A DNA stretch of 20,992 nucleotides from Alphaproteobacteria bacterium (GTDB taxonomy: Bacteria; Pseudomonadota; Alphaproteobacteria; Micavibrionales; CSBR16-224), in contig SKHU01000014.1 of the NCBI GenBank assembly GCA_007116755.1, forward strand, positions 1 through 20,992, in the 5' to 3' direction. Both the position numbers and the translations under genes were made by a program. The notes below the pieces were generated by a model. The model did no database searches, was not told where the DNA came from, and worked only from the letters and a program-made list of their open reading frames with translations. Positions within the stretch are counted from its first letter, which is position 1. Each line of letters opens with the position of its first letter. Positions 7,601 to 16,975 of the stretch are shown here, piece by piece.

Positions 7601-9457
7601 ACCGTGCCGGGATTCCAGAATGAAGTCATGTATCCAGACAACAACATTATCCCGTCTGCGCGGTTTGATTTTGAACGGCATCTCCGCAATCGCTTCCAGC
7701 CCCATATTATCCAGCACCGTCAAAATATCCGACAGCCGGACGGGATCGTTGCGGTGATAAATTTTCAAGTGATAGTCGCCGCCTTCTTCTGTCTTTTCCT
7801 GATAAAGATCGATGGCGATCTCCGCCCCCTCTTTGTCCAGCAATTCCTGGATTTGCGGAATATCCTTAACGGCACCGATAACGCCGAACGCATCCTGATA
7901 AGAGGACGGAAAAGCCTCCGCATAATGGTGCACATAATCTGCAGCTTTTTTCTTGCCGTATTCGCGCGCCAGATTCTTGCCGAGTTTTTCCGGCCAGCTT
8001 TGTCCGATTTCAATCAACTCGCTCTCGATATCTTCCATATCGACATCGGGGATTTTTCCCGGCTCTACCAGAATCGTGAACAGGCCGCGCGCCAGCGGGC
8101 TGTCATCCAGCGTGATGTAATAATTGGTGCATACACCCTTCAAACGCGCCTCCAAAACCGCCTCGACATTGCGACGAAACCGCGTATCGTAAATATCGCG
8201 CGGTATATAAACAAGACAGGAGACATAGCGTTCCAGCGGATCTTTCCGTGCAAATAAAGCCACGCGCTGTCTTTCCTGCAGGTCAAGAATTCCGAGCGCC
8301 GTTTCCGTCAACTCTTCAACCGAAACCTGAAACAATTCGTCACGCGGATATTTTTCAAGAATATGCTCCAGCGCCTTGCGGTCATGTGAATTGCTGCCGA
8401 ATTTGACGCGCGACAGCGTTTCGCGTACCTTGCCGCGCACCAGCGGCACCTCGACCGTGCGGCAGGAATAGGTGCTGGATGTAAACAGGCCGATAAAAAC
8501 ATGCTGCCCCGTTACGCGTCCCTTTTTATCCACGATTTTAACATTGATGACATCAAACGGCACACGGCGGTGGACCGTGGAATACTGGTCAATCCATTTG
8601 CTGACCACGACAGGCTCGGACATACTGACCATGCGGTGATATTCGCGCCTTTTCAAATCAACGTCGAACGGATAGCGGCCGTCTTTCATCAGGCCGAGAT
8701 CCCGCGCCTTGACGATCCCGACATCAACTTCACCGTTTTTATCTTCCGAAAAACTGTATTCCCGATACCCGAGAAGCGTGAAATTATTTTTATGAATATA
8801 TTCCAGAAATTCTACAGCCTCGTCTCCATCTTCAACATCGCCGGCTGTTACAATTTCTTCCGTTTCCCGGATGACCTCCCGCAATCTGGACAACATTTTT
8901 TTCCAGTCGCCCGTCGCGCTGCGCACATCGTCCAAAATGCGCGACAAATGCTTTTCCAGATGTTCACAAGCCTTTTCCGGCAGGAACTGCTCAAGCTGGA
9001 TATGCACGAAAGATTCGTGTTGCGTGCCCTCCTCCGCCTCCTGCCCGCTTCCGCCGTAAATATCCACAAGCGTTCCGTCACTTTTGCGTTTGACGGTAAA
9101 AACGGGATGAAACAGAAATGATATCTGAAAATTATGATGCACCAGCTCGGCTGCAATCGAGTCGATCAAAAACGGCATATCGTCATTCACGACTTCGATG
9201 ATCGTATTGCCGGCCTGCCAGCCATGCGCAGCTTCGGTACTGTTATATACGCGGATTTTATGCTGCCCTTTCCGCCTTTTTCCGGCCCAGCTGCGAAAGT
9301 TTTTCAGCATCTGCTCCATTTCCACAGCACCGACAGCCTGCCAGTCCCCCGTGGAGACATGCCCCTTGAAATGTGTAAAAAAGCCGTCACTGGCAGACGG
9401 CTTTTTTTCCTGCCCCGGTGTTTTTGTTTCTTTGTTTTTACGGGCTTGGGACGACAT
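4640..9457 (-). CDS. NAD-dependent glutamate dehydrogenase, large (~180 kDa) type
   Basis: This 1605-residue enzyme deaminates glutamate to 2-oxoglutarate and ammonia, forming NADH. It belongs to the large bacterial class (Bac_GDH; related to Caulobacter GdhZ and Pseudomonas GdhB), whose usual length is about 1600 residues. The N-terminal half (about 1-700) contains the ACT-like regulatory regions. The catalytic core shows GGIRWSDRHDDFRTEVLGL (from about 811), the lysine-bearing GAKGGF motif (about 844-849) and the dinucleotide-binding GVGDMGGDVFGNG (about 980-992). A long helical C-terminal domain follows. The start at 9457 has a strong AAGGAG ribosome-binding site. The gene converges on icd, and the TIMP-like gene lies 77 bp upstream on the same strand. 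I found no clear promoter in that gap. Confidence 0.97.
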   Translation of the reverse strand: MSSQARKNKETKTPGQEKKPSASDGFFTHFKGHVSTGDWQAVGAVEMEQMLKNFRSWAGKRRKGQHKIRVYNSTEAAHGWQAGNTIIEVVNDDMPFLIDSIAAELVHHNFQISFLFHPVFTVKRKSDGTLVDIYGGSGQEAEEGTQHESFVHIQLEQFLPEKACEHLEKHLSRILDDVRSATGDWKKMLSRLREVIRETEEIVTAGDVEDGDEAVEFLEYIHKNNFTLLGYREYSFSEDKNGEVDVGIVKARDLGLMKDGRYPFDVDLKRREYHRMVSMSEPVVVSKWIDQYSTVHRRVPFDVINVKIVDKKGRVTGQHVFIGLFTSSTYSCRTVEVPLVRGKVRETLSRVKFGSNSHDRKALEHILEKYPRDELFQVSVEELTETALGILDLQERQRVALFARKDPLERYVSCLVYIPRDIYDTRFRRNVEAVLEARLKGVCTNYYITLDDSPLARGLFTILVEPGKIPDVDMEDIESELIEIGQSWPEKLGKNLAREYGKKKAADYVHHYAEAFPSSYQDAFGVIGAVKDIPQIQELLDKEGAEIAIDLYQEKTEEGGDYHLKIYHRNDPVRLSDILTVLDNMGLEAIAEMPFKIKPRRRDNVVVWIHDFILESRHGAGFDLQEVKDIFEEAFLQIWQETAENDALNALVLQAGLIWREVWIVRSYTSYLKQARFAYSRRYIESTLIEHADITRDLVALYKALHDPSLSEKKRETAAAKYRKALDKKLNDVAKLDQDRILRAYWTLIEKTLRTNYYQRDENGDIRPCLAIKLDSANIEFLPRPRPHVEIFVYSARVEAVHLRGGKIARGGIRWSDRHDDFRTEVLGLLKAQMVKNAVIVPVGAKGGFIVKNPPQEGGREAFQQEGIACYQMFVQSLLDLTDNNDMGEIIPPENTVRYDEDDPYLVVAADKGTATFSDMANKLSEKAGFWLNDAFASGGSAGYDHKEMGITARGAWESVKRHFREIGKDIQKEEFTVIGVGDMGGDVFGNGMLLSKYIRLIGAFNHLHIFCDPDPDAAESFKERRRLFKARGGWDQYDEAKLSKGGRIYSRSEKSLTLTPEIKACLGIRKDKMTPDELMHAMLKAETELLWFGGIGTFVKSRSESHADADDRANDAVRVDARELQAQVIGEGANLGMTQKARIEYAINEGRLNTDFIDNSGGVDCSDHEVNIKILLNAVERDNKLTRKKRDKLLYDMTDEVAALVLDDNYQQSQALSLAENRASGQLSLYAALLRDFEKKGVLDRRLEHLPDEETIGRMLQDRRGLTRPELSIVLSYAKITLYQEILDSCLPDEKGMEEWLFFYFPEPLKKYKQEILEHGLRREIIATLLANALVNRMGPVFIKSRMTKTGATSVDIVKAFLIMIRAYGIPALWDEIEALDNKVPAEVQMLALGEIYVLLKHTVTWLLRRNRAMDDVASESAALTKGIGEIESVIRDLIPHYVRDRIETRKEELKEEGMPAKLAETVSGIRLLDAAPVIIEIGQSCGGSNLKDIAAVYFGVGQMLRLDWLRQQCWNIKSEDHWQARALSGLVDEFFHYQEQLTLSIVSDRGCPLPGHKHLDEWKKENRSRLRHVEHLISEIDRAPMVDAPMLMLAAQSIRRFLG

Positions 9458-9534
9458 ACGATTTTCTCCTTCTTAATAAAAAATCAAGACGGTTCACGGT
9501 AGCACAATTATCCGCAAAGGTGTACGGTAAAGCA

Positions 9535-10191
9535 TCAATTCCTTAGATTTCGCAAGCGTCTGTGTGCGTTTGCGCGTTTTTTGTCGGACGCGGCAAGAAT
9601 ACGGCTTATTTCATGCCGGAAAGACGGGTGGGATTTGGGCATCGTACCGCCGCATAATCCGCCCACACCGTATGTCCCCGACGGATAATGGTAAAGCGAC
9701 CAGCGCGCTGCCTCCCCCTGCACCCGCAGATAGGCAAAAACCAGATAGGTTTCCCCCTCGCGGAACGGATAGCCCATACAGGTCATATTTTGCAGGCTGG
9801 TATGCAGAAAAAACTCCGCATCCGCATGACCCTCCTGCGGTATACGTTTATATCCGTATTCCAGTATTGTCTGTTCGCCCTGCGCATTTGAAAAAATCAA
9901 AGGTTCGTCCAGACGAAATTCCGTTGCCTCGCCGCTGCCGCCCTTGTAATAGGCATCGACATCAAAAACCACTTTTGCGGGGCGATCTTCATAGGTGTTG
10001 CGCAAATAGCGATGCAGAATTTCGATTTCTTTTACCGTTCCGATAAAAATCGTATCCGCCCCCCGCCAGCGTGAATCAAATGATGCCGGAACGCAGCGGC
10101 AGGCCTGTGCTTCTTTGCCGCTTGCAACAAGCAGAAATAAAACGAGGGCGAATAGAAAGCCGAATTTTCGAATAAATCTATAAAAAAACAT
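9535..10191 (-). CDS. Secreted TIMP/netrin-like domain protein
   Basis: The open frame extends to 10329, but the likely start is ATG 10191: it begins a signal peptide (basic start, long Phe/Leu/Val core, cleavage AQA-C near residue 30), and the longer version would run into the clpS promoter. The 218-residue precursor would mature to begin Cys-Arg-Cys, the N-terminal C-x-C hallmark of TIMP/netrin-like OB-fold domains. It is followed by the typical [14 protein letters not shown] strand. Two further cysteines (TCMGYPF and GLCGG) could pair with the first two. Bacterial members are predicted secreted proteins of unknown role; metalloprotease inhibition is known only for animal TIMPs. A GGAGGA sequence lies about 17 nt upstream, rather far. 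A CTG three codons earlier is an alternative start. Confidence 0.75.
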   Translation of the reverse strand: MFFYRFIRKFGFLFALVLFLLVASGKEAQACRCVPASFDSRWRGADTIFIGTVKEIEILHRYLRNTYEDRPAKVVFDVDAYYKGGSGEATEFRLDEPLIFSNAQGEQTILEYGYKRIPQEGHADAEFFLHTSLQNMTCMGYPFREGETYLVFAYLRVQGEAARWSLYHYPSGTYGVGGLCGGTMPKSHPSFRHEISRILAASDKKRANAHRRLRNLRN

Positions 10192-10215
10192 AATTTTCAG
10201 CGCCGGATCCTCCGG

Positions 10216-10233
10216 AGAATACAATTGTATTCT
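10216..10233. promoter_or_regulatory. Perfect 18-bp palindrome, possible operator
   Basis: AGAATACAATTGTATTCT is perfectly self-complementary. It lies 25 bp before the TIMP-like gene start and just downstream of a minus-strand TATAAT (10243-10238), about where transcription would begin. This is a typical position for a dimeric repressor site. The binding protein is unknown, and no second copy is visible in the window. Confidence 0.45.
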
Positions 10234-10237
10234 TTTT

Positions 10238-10243
10238 ATTATA
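10238..10243 (-). promoter_or_regulatory. -10 box for the TIMP-like gene
   Basis: The minus strand reads TATAAT here, about 47 bp before ATG 10191. No convincing -35 hexamer is found at 16-18 bp. Confidence 0.35.
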
Positions 10244-10309
10244 AAACACCGGTCAGACGAAAAAAAGCATGAATTTTCGGCTGTTGTTTTCCCGAAACGC
10301 AAAACCGTG

Positions 10310-10315
10310 TATAAT
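10310..10315 (+). promoter_or_regulatory. -10 box for clpS
   Basis: TATAAT (10310-10315) is a perfect -10 hexamer, giving a transcript start near 10322 and a leader of about 40 nt before ATG 10364. The best -35 candidate, TTGTTT at 10284-10289, is 20 bp away, which is long. The box overlaps the in-frame GTG at 10307 and so rules that out as the clpS start. Confidence 0.4.
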
Positions 10316-10363
10316 AAACAGAGATGCAAATATCAGCACACCTGCCTTTACAAACGAATCGAC

Positions 10364-10720
10364 ATGAAAACCGCACAACGCATAAGAATGGGGCAAGACG
10401 GAACCGACGGCCGCCCCGACCGTAAAGAGGACGACAGCGTCCTGACAAAGGTCAAACCGAAACTGCAGAAGCCGCCGATGTACAAGGTTCTGCTGCTGAA
10501 TGACGATTATACACCGATGGAATTTGTGGTGGCCGTGCTGCAGAAATTTTTTGGCAAAAACGAAACCGAGGCGGTCGAGATTATGATGACCGTACACAGA
10601 AAAGGAATCGGATTGTGCGGCATTTACACCTATGAGGTTGCGGAAACAAAAGTTTCTCAAGTAATGGCTTATGCGAAAAAGCATGAATACCCGCTGCAAT
10701 GCACGATGGAAAAAGAATAG
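10364..10720 (+). CDS. clpS: ATP-dependent Clp protease adaptor ClpS
   Basis: ClpS recognises N-degron substrates and delivers them to ClpA-ClpP. From ATG 10364 the protein has 118 residues. After a flexible charged N-terminus, the core runs from [19 protein letters not shown] (Asn-Asp-Asp, the substrate N-terminus pocket) through the helix VVAVLQKFF, the conserved TVHRKG histidine and the [13 protein letters not shown] strand-helix to LQCTMEKE. It closely resembles the E. coli protein. ATG 10388 is a possible shorter start; neither ATG has a strong ribosome-binding site. It lies 32 bp before clpA on the same strand, the standard clpS-clpA arrangement. Confidence 0.96.
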   Translation: MKTAQRIRMGQDGTDGRPDRKEDDSVLTKVKPKLQKPPMYKVLLLNDDYTPMEFVVAVLQKFFGKNETEAVEIMMTVHRKGIGLCGIYTYEVAETKVSQVMAYAKKHEYPLQCTMEKE

Positions 10721-10752
10721 AAAACGGATAGGAACGGAAGGACAAAAAAACC

Positions 10753-13086
10753 ATGCTGTCGGCTCATCTTGAACAGACACTGCACCGCGCACTGAACCAC
10801 GCCGCCAACCGCCGCCACGAACTTGTGACGCTGGAACATCTGCTGCTGGCACTGACGGAAGACCCCGATGCGGTCGCAGTCTTGCGCGCCTGCGGCATCA
10901 GCATTCCGGAATTGCAGGAGGAAACCGCCCTTTATCTCGATAATGAGTTATCCTCACTGGCGCGCGATGATCAGGATGCGCGGCCGACCAACAGTTTTCA
11001 GCGCGTGTTGCAGCGTGCGGCCATTCATGTCCAGTCCTCCGGACGGGAGGAAGTCACCGGCGCTAATGTGCTGGTCGCCATTTTCTCCGAACAGGAAAGT
11101 CCGGCTGTTTACTTTTTAACCTCGCGCGATATGACGCGGTTTGACGCGATCAACTACATCTCGCACGGCATTGCCAAAGTTCCCGGCTTCAGCGAGGAAC
11201 GCGCTGTTCACGGCACGGATCCGGAGGCGGAGGAAGATACCTCTGTCAAAAACGGGAAAGAGGCACTGGAAAATTACTGCATCAATCTGAACAAAAAAGC
11301 CGAAGACGGCAAAATCGATCCGCTGATCGGGCGGGAGGACGAGCTGGAACGCACAATTCAGGTTCTATGCCGCCGCACCAAAAACAACCCGCTTTATGTC
11401 GGTGATCCGGGAGTCGGGAAGACGGCGATTGCCGAAGGGCTGGCACTGCATATCGTTGAAGGCAATGTGCCCGATGTTTTGAAAGAGGCGACGATTTTTG
11501 CGCTGGATATGGGCGCGCTGCTGGCAGGCACGCGCTATCGCGGCGATTTTGAAGAACGCCTGAAAGCCGTGATTGCCGCCATCAAAAAACAGGATGATGC
11601 GATTTTATTCATCGACGAAATTCATACGATTATCGGTGCAGGCGCAAGTTCGGGCGGCGCGATGGATGCCTCCAACCTTCTGAAACCCTCGCTGGCGCAG
11701 GGCGATTTGCGCTGCATCGGCTCGACCACCTATAAGGAATACCGCAACCATTTTGAAAAAGACCGTGCGCTTGTCCGCCGTTTCCAGAAAATCGACATCA
11801 AGGAACCGACACCGGCGGATACTGTCAAGATTCTGCGGGGCTTGCGCAAATATTACGAGAAACATCATAATGTTTCCTATACGGATGAGGCGATCAAAGC
11901 TGCTGTCGATCTCAGTCAGCGCTATATCAACGACCGCAAACTGCCGGATAAAGCCATTGACGTGCTGGATGAATCCGGTGCGGCGCAAAAGCTGAAGCCG
12001 GAAAAACACCGCAAAGACACGATCGGTGTGCCGGAAATTGAAGCAATCGTTGCCAAAATCGCCCGTATTCCGGCGCGCACGATTTCTTCGGATGACAAAC
12101 AGGCTCTGGAACATCTGGAACGCGACCTGAAAACCATGGTTTTCGGTCAGGATCAGGCGATCCGCATTCTGTCCTCGGCCATCAAACTTTCCCGCGCCGG
12201 CTTGCGCGAGCCGGAAAAGCCCGTCGGCTGCTATCTGTTTACCGGTCCGACCGGTGTCGGAAAAACCGAAATCGCGCGCCAACTTGCGCATACGCTGGGC
12301 ATTGAGCTGAAACGTTTTGATATGTCCGAATATATGGAGGCACATGCCGTCTCCCGCCTCATCGGCGCACCGCCGGGCTATGTCGGTTTCGATCAGGGCG
12401 GGCTGATGACCGATGCCGTCGATCAGAACCCGCATTGCGTATTGCTGCTTGATGAAATTGAAAAGGCGCATCCCGACGTCTTCAACATTCTGTTGCAAAT
12501 CATGGATTACGGCAAGCTGACCGATAATAACGGCAAAACCATAGATTTCCGTAACGTTATTCTGATCATGACCAGCAATGCCGGAGCTATGGAGCTTGCA
12601 CGCCCTGCCGTCGGTTTTGAACGGGTAGGCCGCGACGGAGAAGATACGGAAGCTGTCGAAAAACTCTTCACGCCCGAATTCCGCAACCGTCTGGATGCAA
12701 TTGTACCGTTCAACGGCCTGTCGCCGGAGGTGCTGGATCGTATCGTCGATAAATTCGTCATGGAACTGGAAGCACAGCTTGCCGACCGCAACGTTATCAT
12801 CGAACTGGATCAAGGGGCGCGGCGCTGGCTCGGTAAAAAAGGCTTTGATCCCGCAATGGGCGCGCGACCATTGGCGCGGAAAATCCAGCAATATCTGAAA
12901 GAGCCGCTGGCCGAGGAAATCCTGTTCGGAAAATTGCAAAACGGCGGCAGCGTGCACGTATCCCTGAAAGACAATGCACCGGCCTTTAAATTTTCCGGTC
13001 TGGAGAAAAAACAGCTTCCGGCCAAAACCGGAAAAACAGGTAAAAAGGGCAGCAAAAAAGGCAAAGACGAAAAAGAGGATGCCTGA
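10753..13086 (+). CDS. clpA: ATP-dependent Clp protease ATP-binding subunit ClpA
   Basis: This 777-residue AAA+ unfoldase feeds substrates to ClpP. Residues 1-145 form the Clp N domain, where ClpS docks. AAA-1 has Walker A GDPGVGKT (217-224) and Walker B FIDEIH (286-291). AAA-2 has GPTGVGKT (498-505), LLDEIE (565-570) and TSNAG (608-611). The short linker lacks the long coiled-coil M domain of ClpB, which identifies ClpA. The ClpP-docking loop reads AVGF (619-622) where E. coli has IGL; this kind of variant is common in the class. A Lys-rich tail (751-777) is extra to the core. The start follows GGAACGGAAGGAC. The gene ends 8 bp from the convergent metG. Confidence 0.97.
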   Translation: MLSAHLEQTLHRALNHAANRRHELVTLEHLLLALTEDPDAVAVLRACGISIPELQEETALYLDNELSSLARDDQDARPTNSFQRVLQRAAIHVQSSGREEVTGANVLVAIFSEQESPAVYFLTSRDMTRFDAINYISHGIAKVPGFSEERAVHGTDPEAEEDTSVKNGKEALENYCINLNKKAEDGKIDPLIGREDELERTIQVLCRRTKNNPLYVGDPGVGKTAIAEGLALHIVEGNVPDVLKEATIFALDMGALLAGTRYRGDFEERLKAVIAAIKKQDDAILFIDEIHTIIGAGASSGGAMDASNLLKPSLAQGDLRCIGSTTYKEYRNHFEKDRALVRRFQKIDIKEPTPADTVKILRGLRKYYEKHHNVSYTDEAIKAAVDLSQRYINDRKLPDKAIDVLDESGAAQKLKPEKHRKDTIGVPEIEAIVAKIARIPARTISSDDKQALEHLERDLKTMVFGQDQAIRILSSAIKLSRAGLREPEKPVGCYLFTGPTGVGKTEIARQLAHTLGIELKRFDMSEYMEAHAVSRLIGAPPGYVGFDQGGLMTDAVDQNPHCVLLLDEIEKAHPDVFNILLQIMDYGKLTDNNGKTIDFRNVILIMTSNAGAMELARPAVGFERVGRDGEDTEAVEKLFTPEFRNRLDAIVPFNGLSPEVLDRIVDKFVMELEAQLADRNVIIELDQGARRWLGKKGFDPAMGARPLARKIQQYLKEPLAEEILFGKLQNGGSVHVSLKDNAPAFKFSGLEKKQLPAKTGKTGKKGSKKGKDEKEDA

Positions 13087-13094
13087 GAGGCTTC

Positions 13095-14813
13095 CTAGGC
13101 CGTCATGGTTTCCGGCGTTTTGCCCTGTTCGTTTTTGCCGAAGCGGGCTTCGCATTCCGCGACGTTTTCGTCTTCGATCTTGCGGAACAGGATTTCCGGC
13201 TTTTCCAGCGCATGTCCGGCTTTCAAAGCTGTCATTTCCTCTGCCAGACTGCCGAGCCATTGATACGGATCGATTTCGACATTGAGAAAACCGGCCATTC
13301 TGCGGCTTGATTCCGGAATGACGGGGAAAGAGGCGATGGCAATCACACGGATATAATTCATCGCAAAATTCAAAATTGCGCGGGCGCGGGGTTCGTCCTG
13401 CTTGATCGCATCCCACGGCGCGGCTTCGGCGATATACTGGTTGCCCAGCACCCATAAATGCCGCAAAGAAGCCATTGCCTTGCGGAATTCGCATTCGGAC
13501 AGATGCGTTTTAAATTCGGCCAGTGCCGCTTCCGCCTCTTTGAGTGTATTTTCTTCCAGCGCCGTCCACGCCCCCGCCTCCGGCACTTCCGCACCGAAAC
13601 GCTTGATGGAAAATTGCAGCGTCCGGTTGACAAGATTGCCGAGCACATCGCACAAATCCTTATTGACGACGGATTGCATATCCGGCCATGTGAAGCTGGA
13701 ATCCGATCCTTCCGGCGCGCGGCTCAGCAGCATATAACGCCAGTAATCGGACGGGAATAATTCAATGGCGTCGGATGTAAAAATTCCGAAATTGCGGCTG
13801 GTCGAAAATTTATCGCCGTAATAGGTCAGCCAGTTAAAGCCTTTGATGAAATCCACCATTTTCCAGTCCTCGCCACTGCCCAGAATTGTGGCGGGGAAGG
13901 TTACGGTATGGAAGGGAATATTGTCCTTGGCCATAAACTGCGTATAGGTCACATCGTCTGCGCCGCGCCACCAGCTTTCCCAGTTGCGCTGCTGCGGCTG
14001 AAGATCGCTCCATTCCTTCGTTGCGGAAATATAGCCGATCGGTGCATCAAACCAGACATAAAAAACCTTTTCCTCATAGCCGGGGAAATCGACAGGTACG
14101 CCCCATTTCAGATCGCGTGTGATGCCGCGGTCATGCAGGCCTTCGGTCAGCCATTTTTTGGCGATGGATTTGACAAGATGCGGCCACAGCGCCTTGCCTT
14201 CCACCCAGTTTTCCACATCTTTCTGCAGTTTTGATTGCAGCAGGAACAGGTGCTTCGTTTCCTTCAATTCAACATCCGTGCTGCCGGAAATGGCCGAGCG
14301 CGGATCGATCAGATCTTCGGGATCGAGTACTTTCGTACAGCTTTCGCACTGGTCGCCGCGTGCACGGTCGGATCCGCAATGCGGACATGTGCCTTCAATA
14401 TAGCGGTCGGGCAGAAAGCGCCCGTCGGTATTGGAGTAAAACTGTTTGATAACGCGCTCTTCGATATAGCCGTTTTCCATCAGTTTTTTGGCGAAATGCT
14501 GCGTCAATTCATGGTTCTGCGGTGCGGAGGTACGGCCGAAATGATCGAAAGACAGGTGAAACGCCTTATAAATATCCGCCTGAATCCGGTGCTGTTTCTC
14601 GCAATATTCCGCGACATCCATCCCTTCCTTTGCTGCGCCGAGTTCGGCGGGCGTGCCGTGATCGTCCGTGGCGCAGATATAGATCACCTCATGCCCCTGC
14701 TGGCGCTGGAACCGCGCAAAAACATCCGCAGGCAGCATCGAGCCGATCAGATTGCCGATATGTTTGACCCCGTTGATATACGGCAATGCGCTTGTAATCA
14801 AATGTCTGGCCAT
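13095..14813 (-). CDS. metG: Methionyl-tRNA synthetase
   Basis: MetRS charges tRNA-Met. The open frame reaches 14861, but ATG 14813 is the start: it begins MARHLITSALPYING, matching family N-termini, and follows a GAGGAG ribosome-binding site. The product has 572 residues. The class I signature is KHIG (17-20). A zinc knuckle lies at Cys143/146 and Cys156/159 (CPHC...CESC). The second signature is KFSTS (335-339) in place of KMSKS, a known variant form. The C-terminal half is the helical anticodon-binding domain. It lacks the C-terminal dimerisation/tRNA-binding domain of the longer E. coli enzyme. It diverges from the fds operon across a 129-bp gap. Confidence 0.97.
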   Translation of the reverse strand: MARHLITSALPYINGVKHIGNLIGSMLPADVFARFQRQQGHEVIYICATDDHGTPAELGAAKEGMDVAEYCEKQHRIQADIYKAFHLSFDHFGRTSAPQNHELTQHFAKKLMENGYIEERVIKQFYSNTDGRFLPDRYIEGTCPHCGSDRARGDQCESCTKVLDPEDLIDPRSAISGSTDVELKETKHLFLLQSKLQKDVENWVEGKALWPHLVKSIAKKWLTEGLHDRGITRDLKWGVPVDFPGYEEKVFYVWFDAPIGYISATKEWSDLQPQQRNWESWWRGADDVTYTQFMAKDNIPFHTVTFPATILGSGEDWKMVDFIKGFNWLTYYGDKFSTSRNFGIFTSDAIELFPSDYWRYMLLSRAPEGSDSSFTWPDMQSVVNKDLCDVLGNLVNRTLQFSIKRFGAEVPEAGAWTALEENTLKEAEAALAEFKTHLSECEFRKAMASLRHLWVLGNQYIAEAAPWDAIKQDEPRARAILNFAMNYIRVIAIASFPVIPESSRRMAGFLNVEIDPYQWLGSLAEEMTALKAGHALEKPEILFRKIEDENVAECEARFGKNEQGKTPETMTA

Positions 14814-14887
14814 GTTTTTTTCTAACTCCTCTAAATTTCCTTCGGATTCTAATCCCCGCAAGGCTTAAAGTCAAAGACAATGCCGCA

Positions 14888-14916
14888 TTTACTTGCCGCC
14901 GCGTATTGATTATATT
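14888..14916 (+). promoter_or_regulatory. Candidate promoter of the fds operon
   Basis: TTTACT (14888-14893) and TATATT (14911-14916) are separated by 17 bp. The transcript would start near 14923, about 20 nt before fdsG, whose AAGGAGAGAG ribosome-binding site lies at 14926-14935. The -35 is a modest match, and an activator may be needed. No fdsR-type regulator gene sits next to the operon here. Confidence 0.4.
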
Positions 14917-14942
14917 GGACTGGATAAGGAGAGAGATATCCG

Positions 14943-15433
14943 ATGACGGCACAGACGGAAAAACGTTTTAAACCGTGGGATGACGAAACGGCGCAGCAGA
15001 TCGCCGCCGACAACCGCGACCGTCCCGGTGCACTGATGCCGATTTTAACCGAATTGCTGGAAGATTTCGGCTATATCAATCCGGAATTTGTGCCGCACCT
15101 CGCCGATCTCCTCAATCTTTCCCGCGCCGAAGTTCATGGCGTGATCAGCTTTTACCATGATTTCCGCACAACACCGCCGGGCGAAACCGTCGTCAAACTC
15201 TGCCGTGCCGAAGCCTGTCAGGCGATGGGCGGCGCAAAACTTGCCGAGCACGCAAAACAAATGCTGGGGGTTGATTTTCACGGCACAACGGCCGACGGTC
15301 GCTATTCGCTGGAACAGGTTTTCTGTCTGGGCAACTGCGCCTGCGCGCCGGCCGTGATGCTTGGCGAAACGCTCTATGGCCGCGTCACGCCGGAACGCTT
15401 TGATACCGTTCTCAAAAAACACAAGGGGGCGGC

Positions 15434-15437
<4 letters not shown>
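14943..15437 (+). CDS. fdsG: NAD-dependent formate dehydrogenase gamma subunit (NuoE-like)
   Basis: The 164-residue subunit carries the [2Fe-2S] cluster near the flavin in the FdsB-FdsG diaphorase unit, as NuoE does in complex I. A helical N-terminal bundle (about 15-75, with FGYINPEFVPHLADLLNLS and the HGVISFYHDF segment) precedes a thioredoxin-like domain. The four cluster cysteines are Cys87 and Cys92 (CRAEAC) and Cys128 and Cys132 (CLGNC). It is the first gene of a tight operon; its stop overlaps the fdsB start by 4 bp (ATGA), suggesting translational coupling. The gene order G-B-A-C-D separates this from a complex I NuoE. Confidence 0.95.
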
Positions 15438-16957
<1,520 letters not shown>

Positions 16958-16975
16958 ACAGGAGAGATTTTTGAC

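Noticed and set aside
10192..10329. N-terminal extension of the TIMP-like protein from 10329
   Set aside because: It would bury the signal peptide internally and cross the palindrome and -10 box; ATG 10191 gives a normal secreted precursor.
10307..10363. GTG 10307 as the clpS start
   Set aside because: The GTG lies across the TATAAT promoter box, and the added residues do not resemble ClpS N-termini.
11605..13494. Long minus-strand open frame (629 codons) opposite clpA
   Set aside because: It lies antisense to clearly coding clpA and metG sequence, its product is a low-complexity Phe/Arg/Gly/His mix without domains, and it is explained by codon bias on the other strand.
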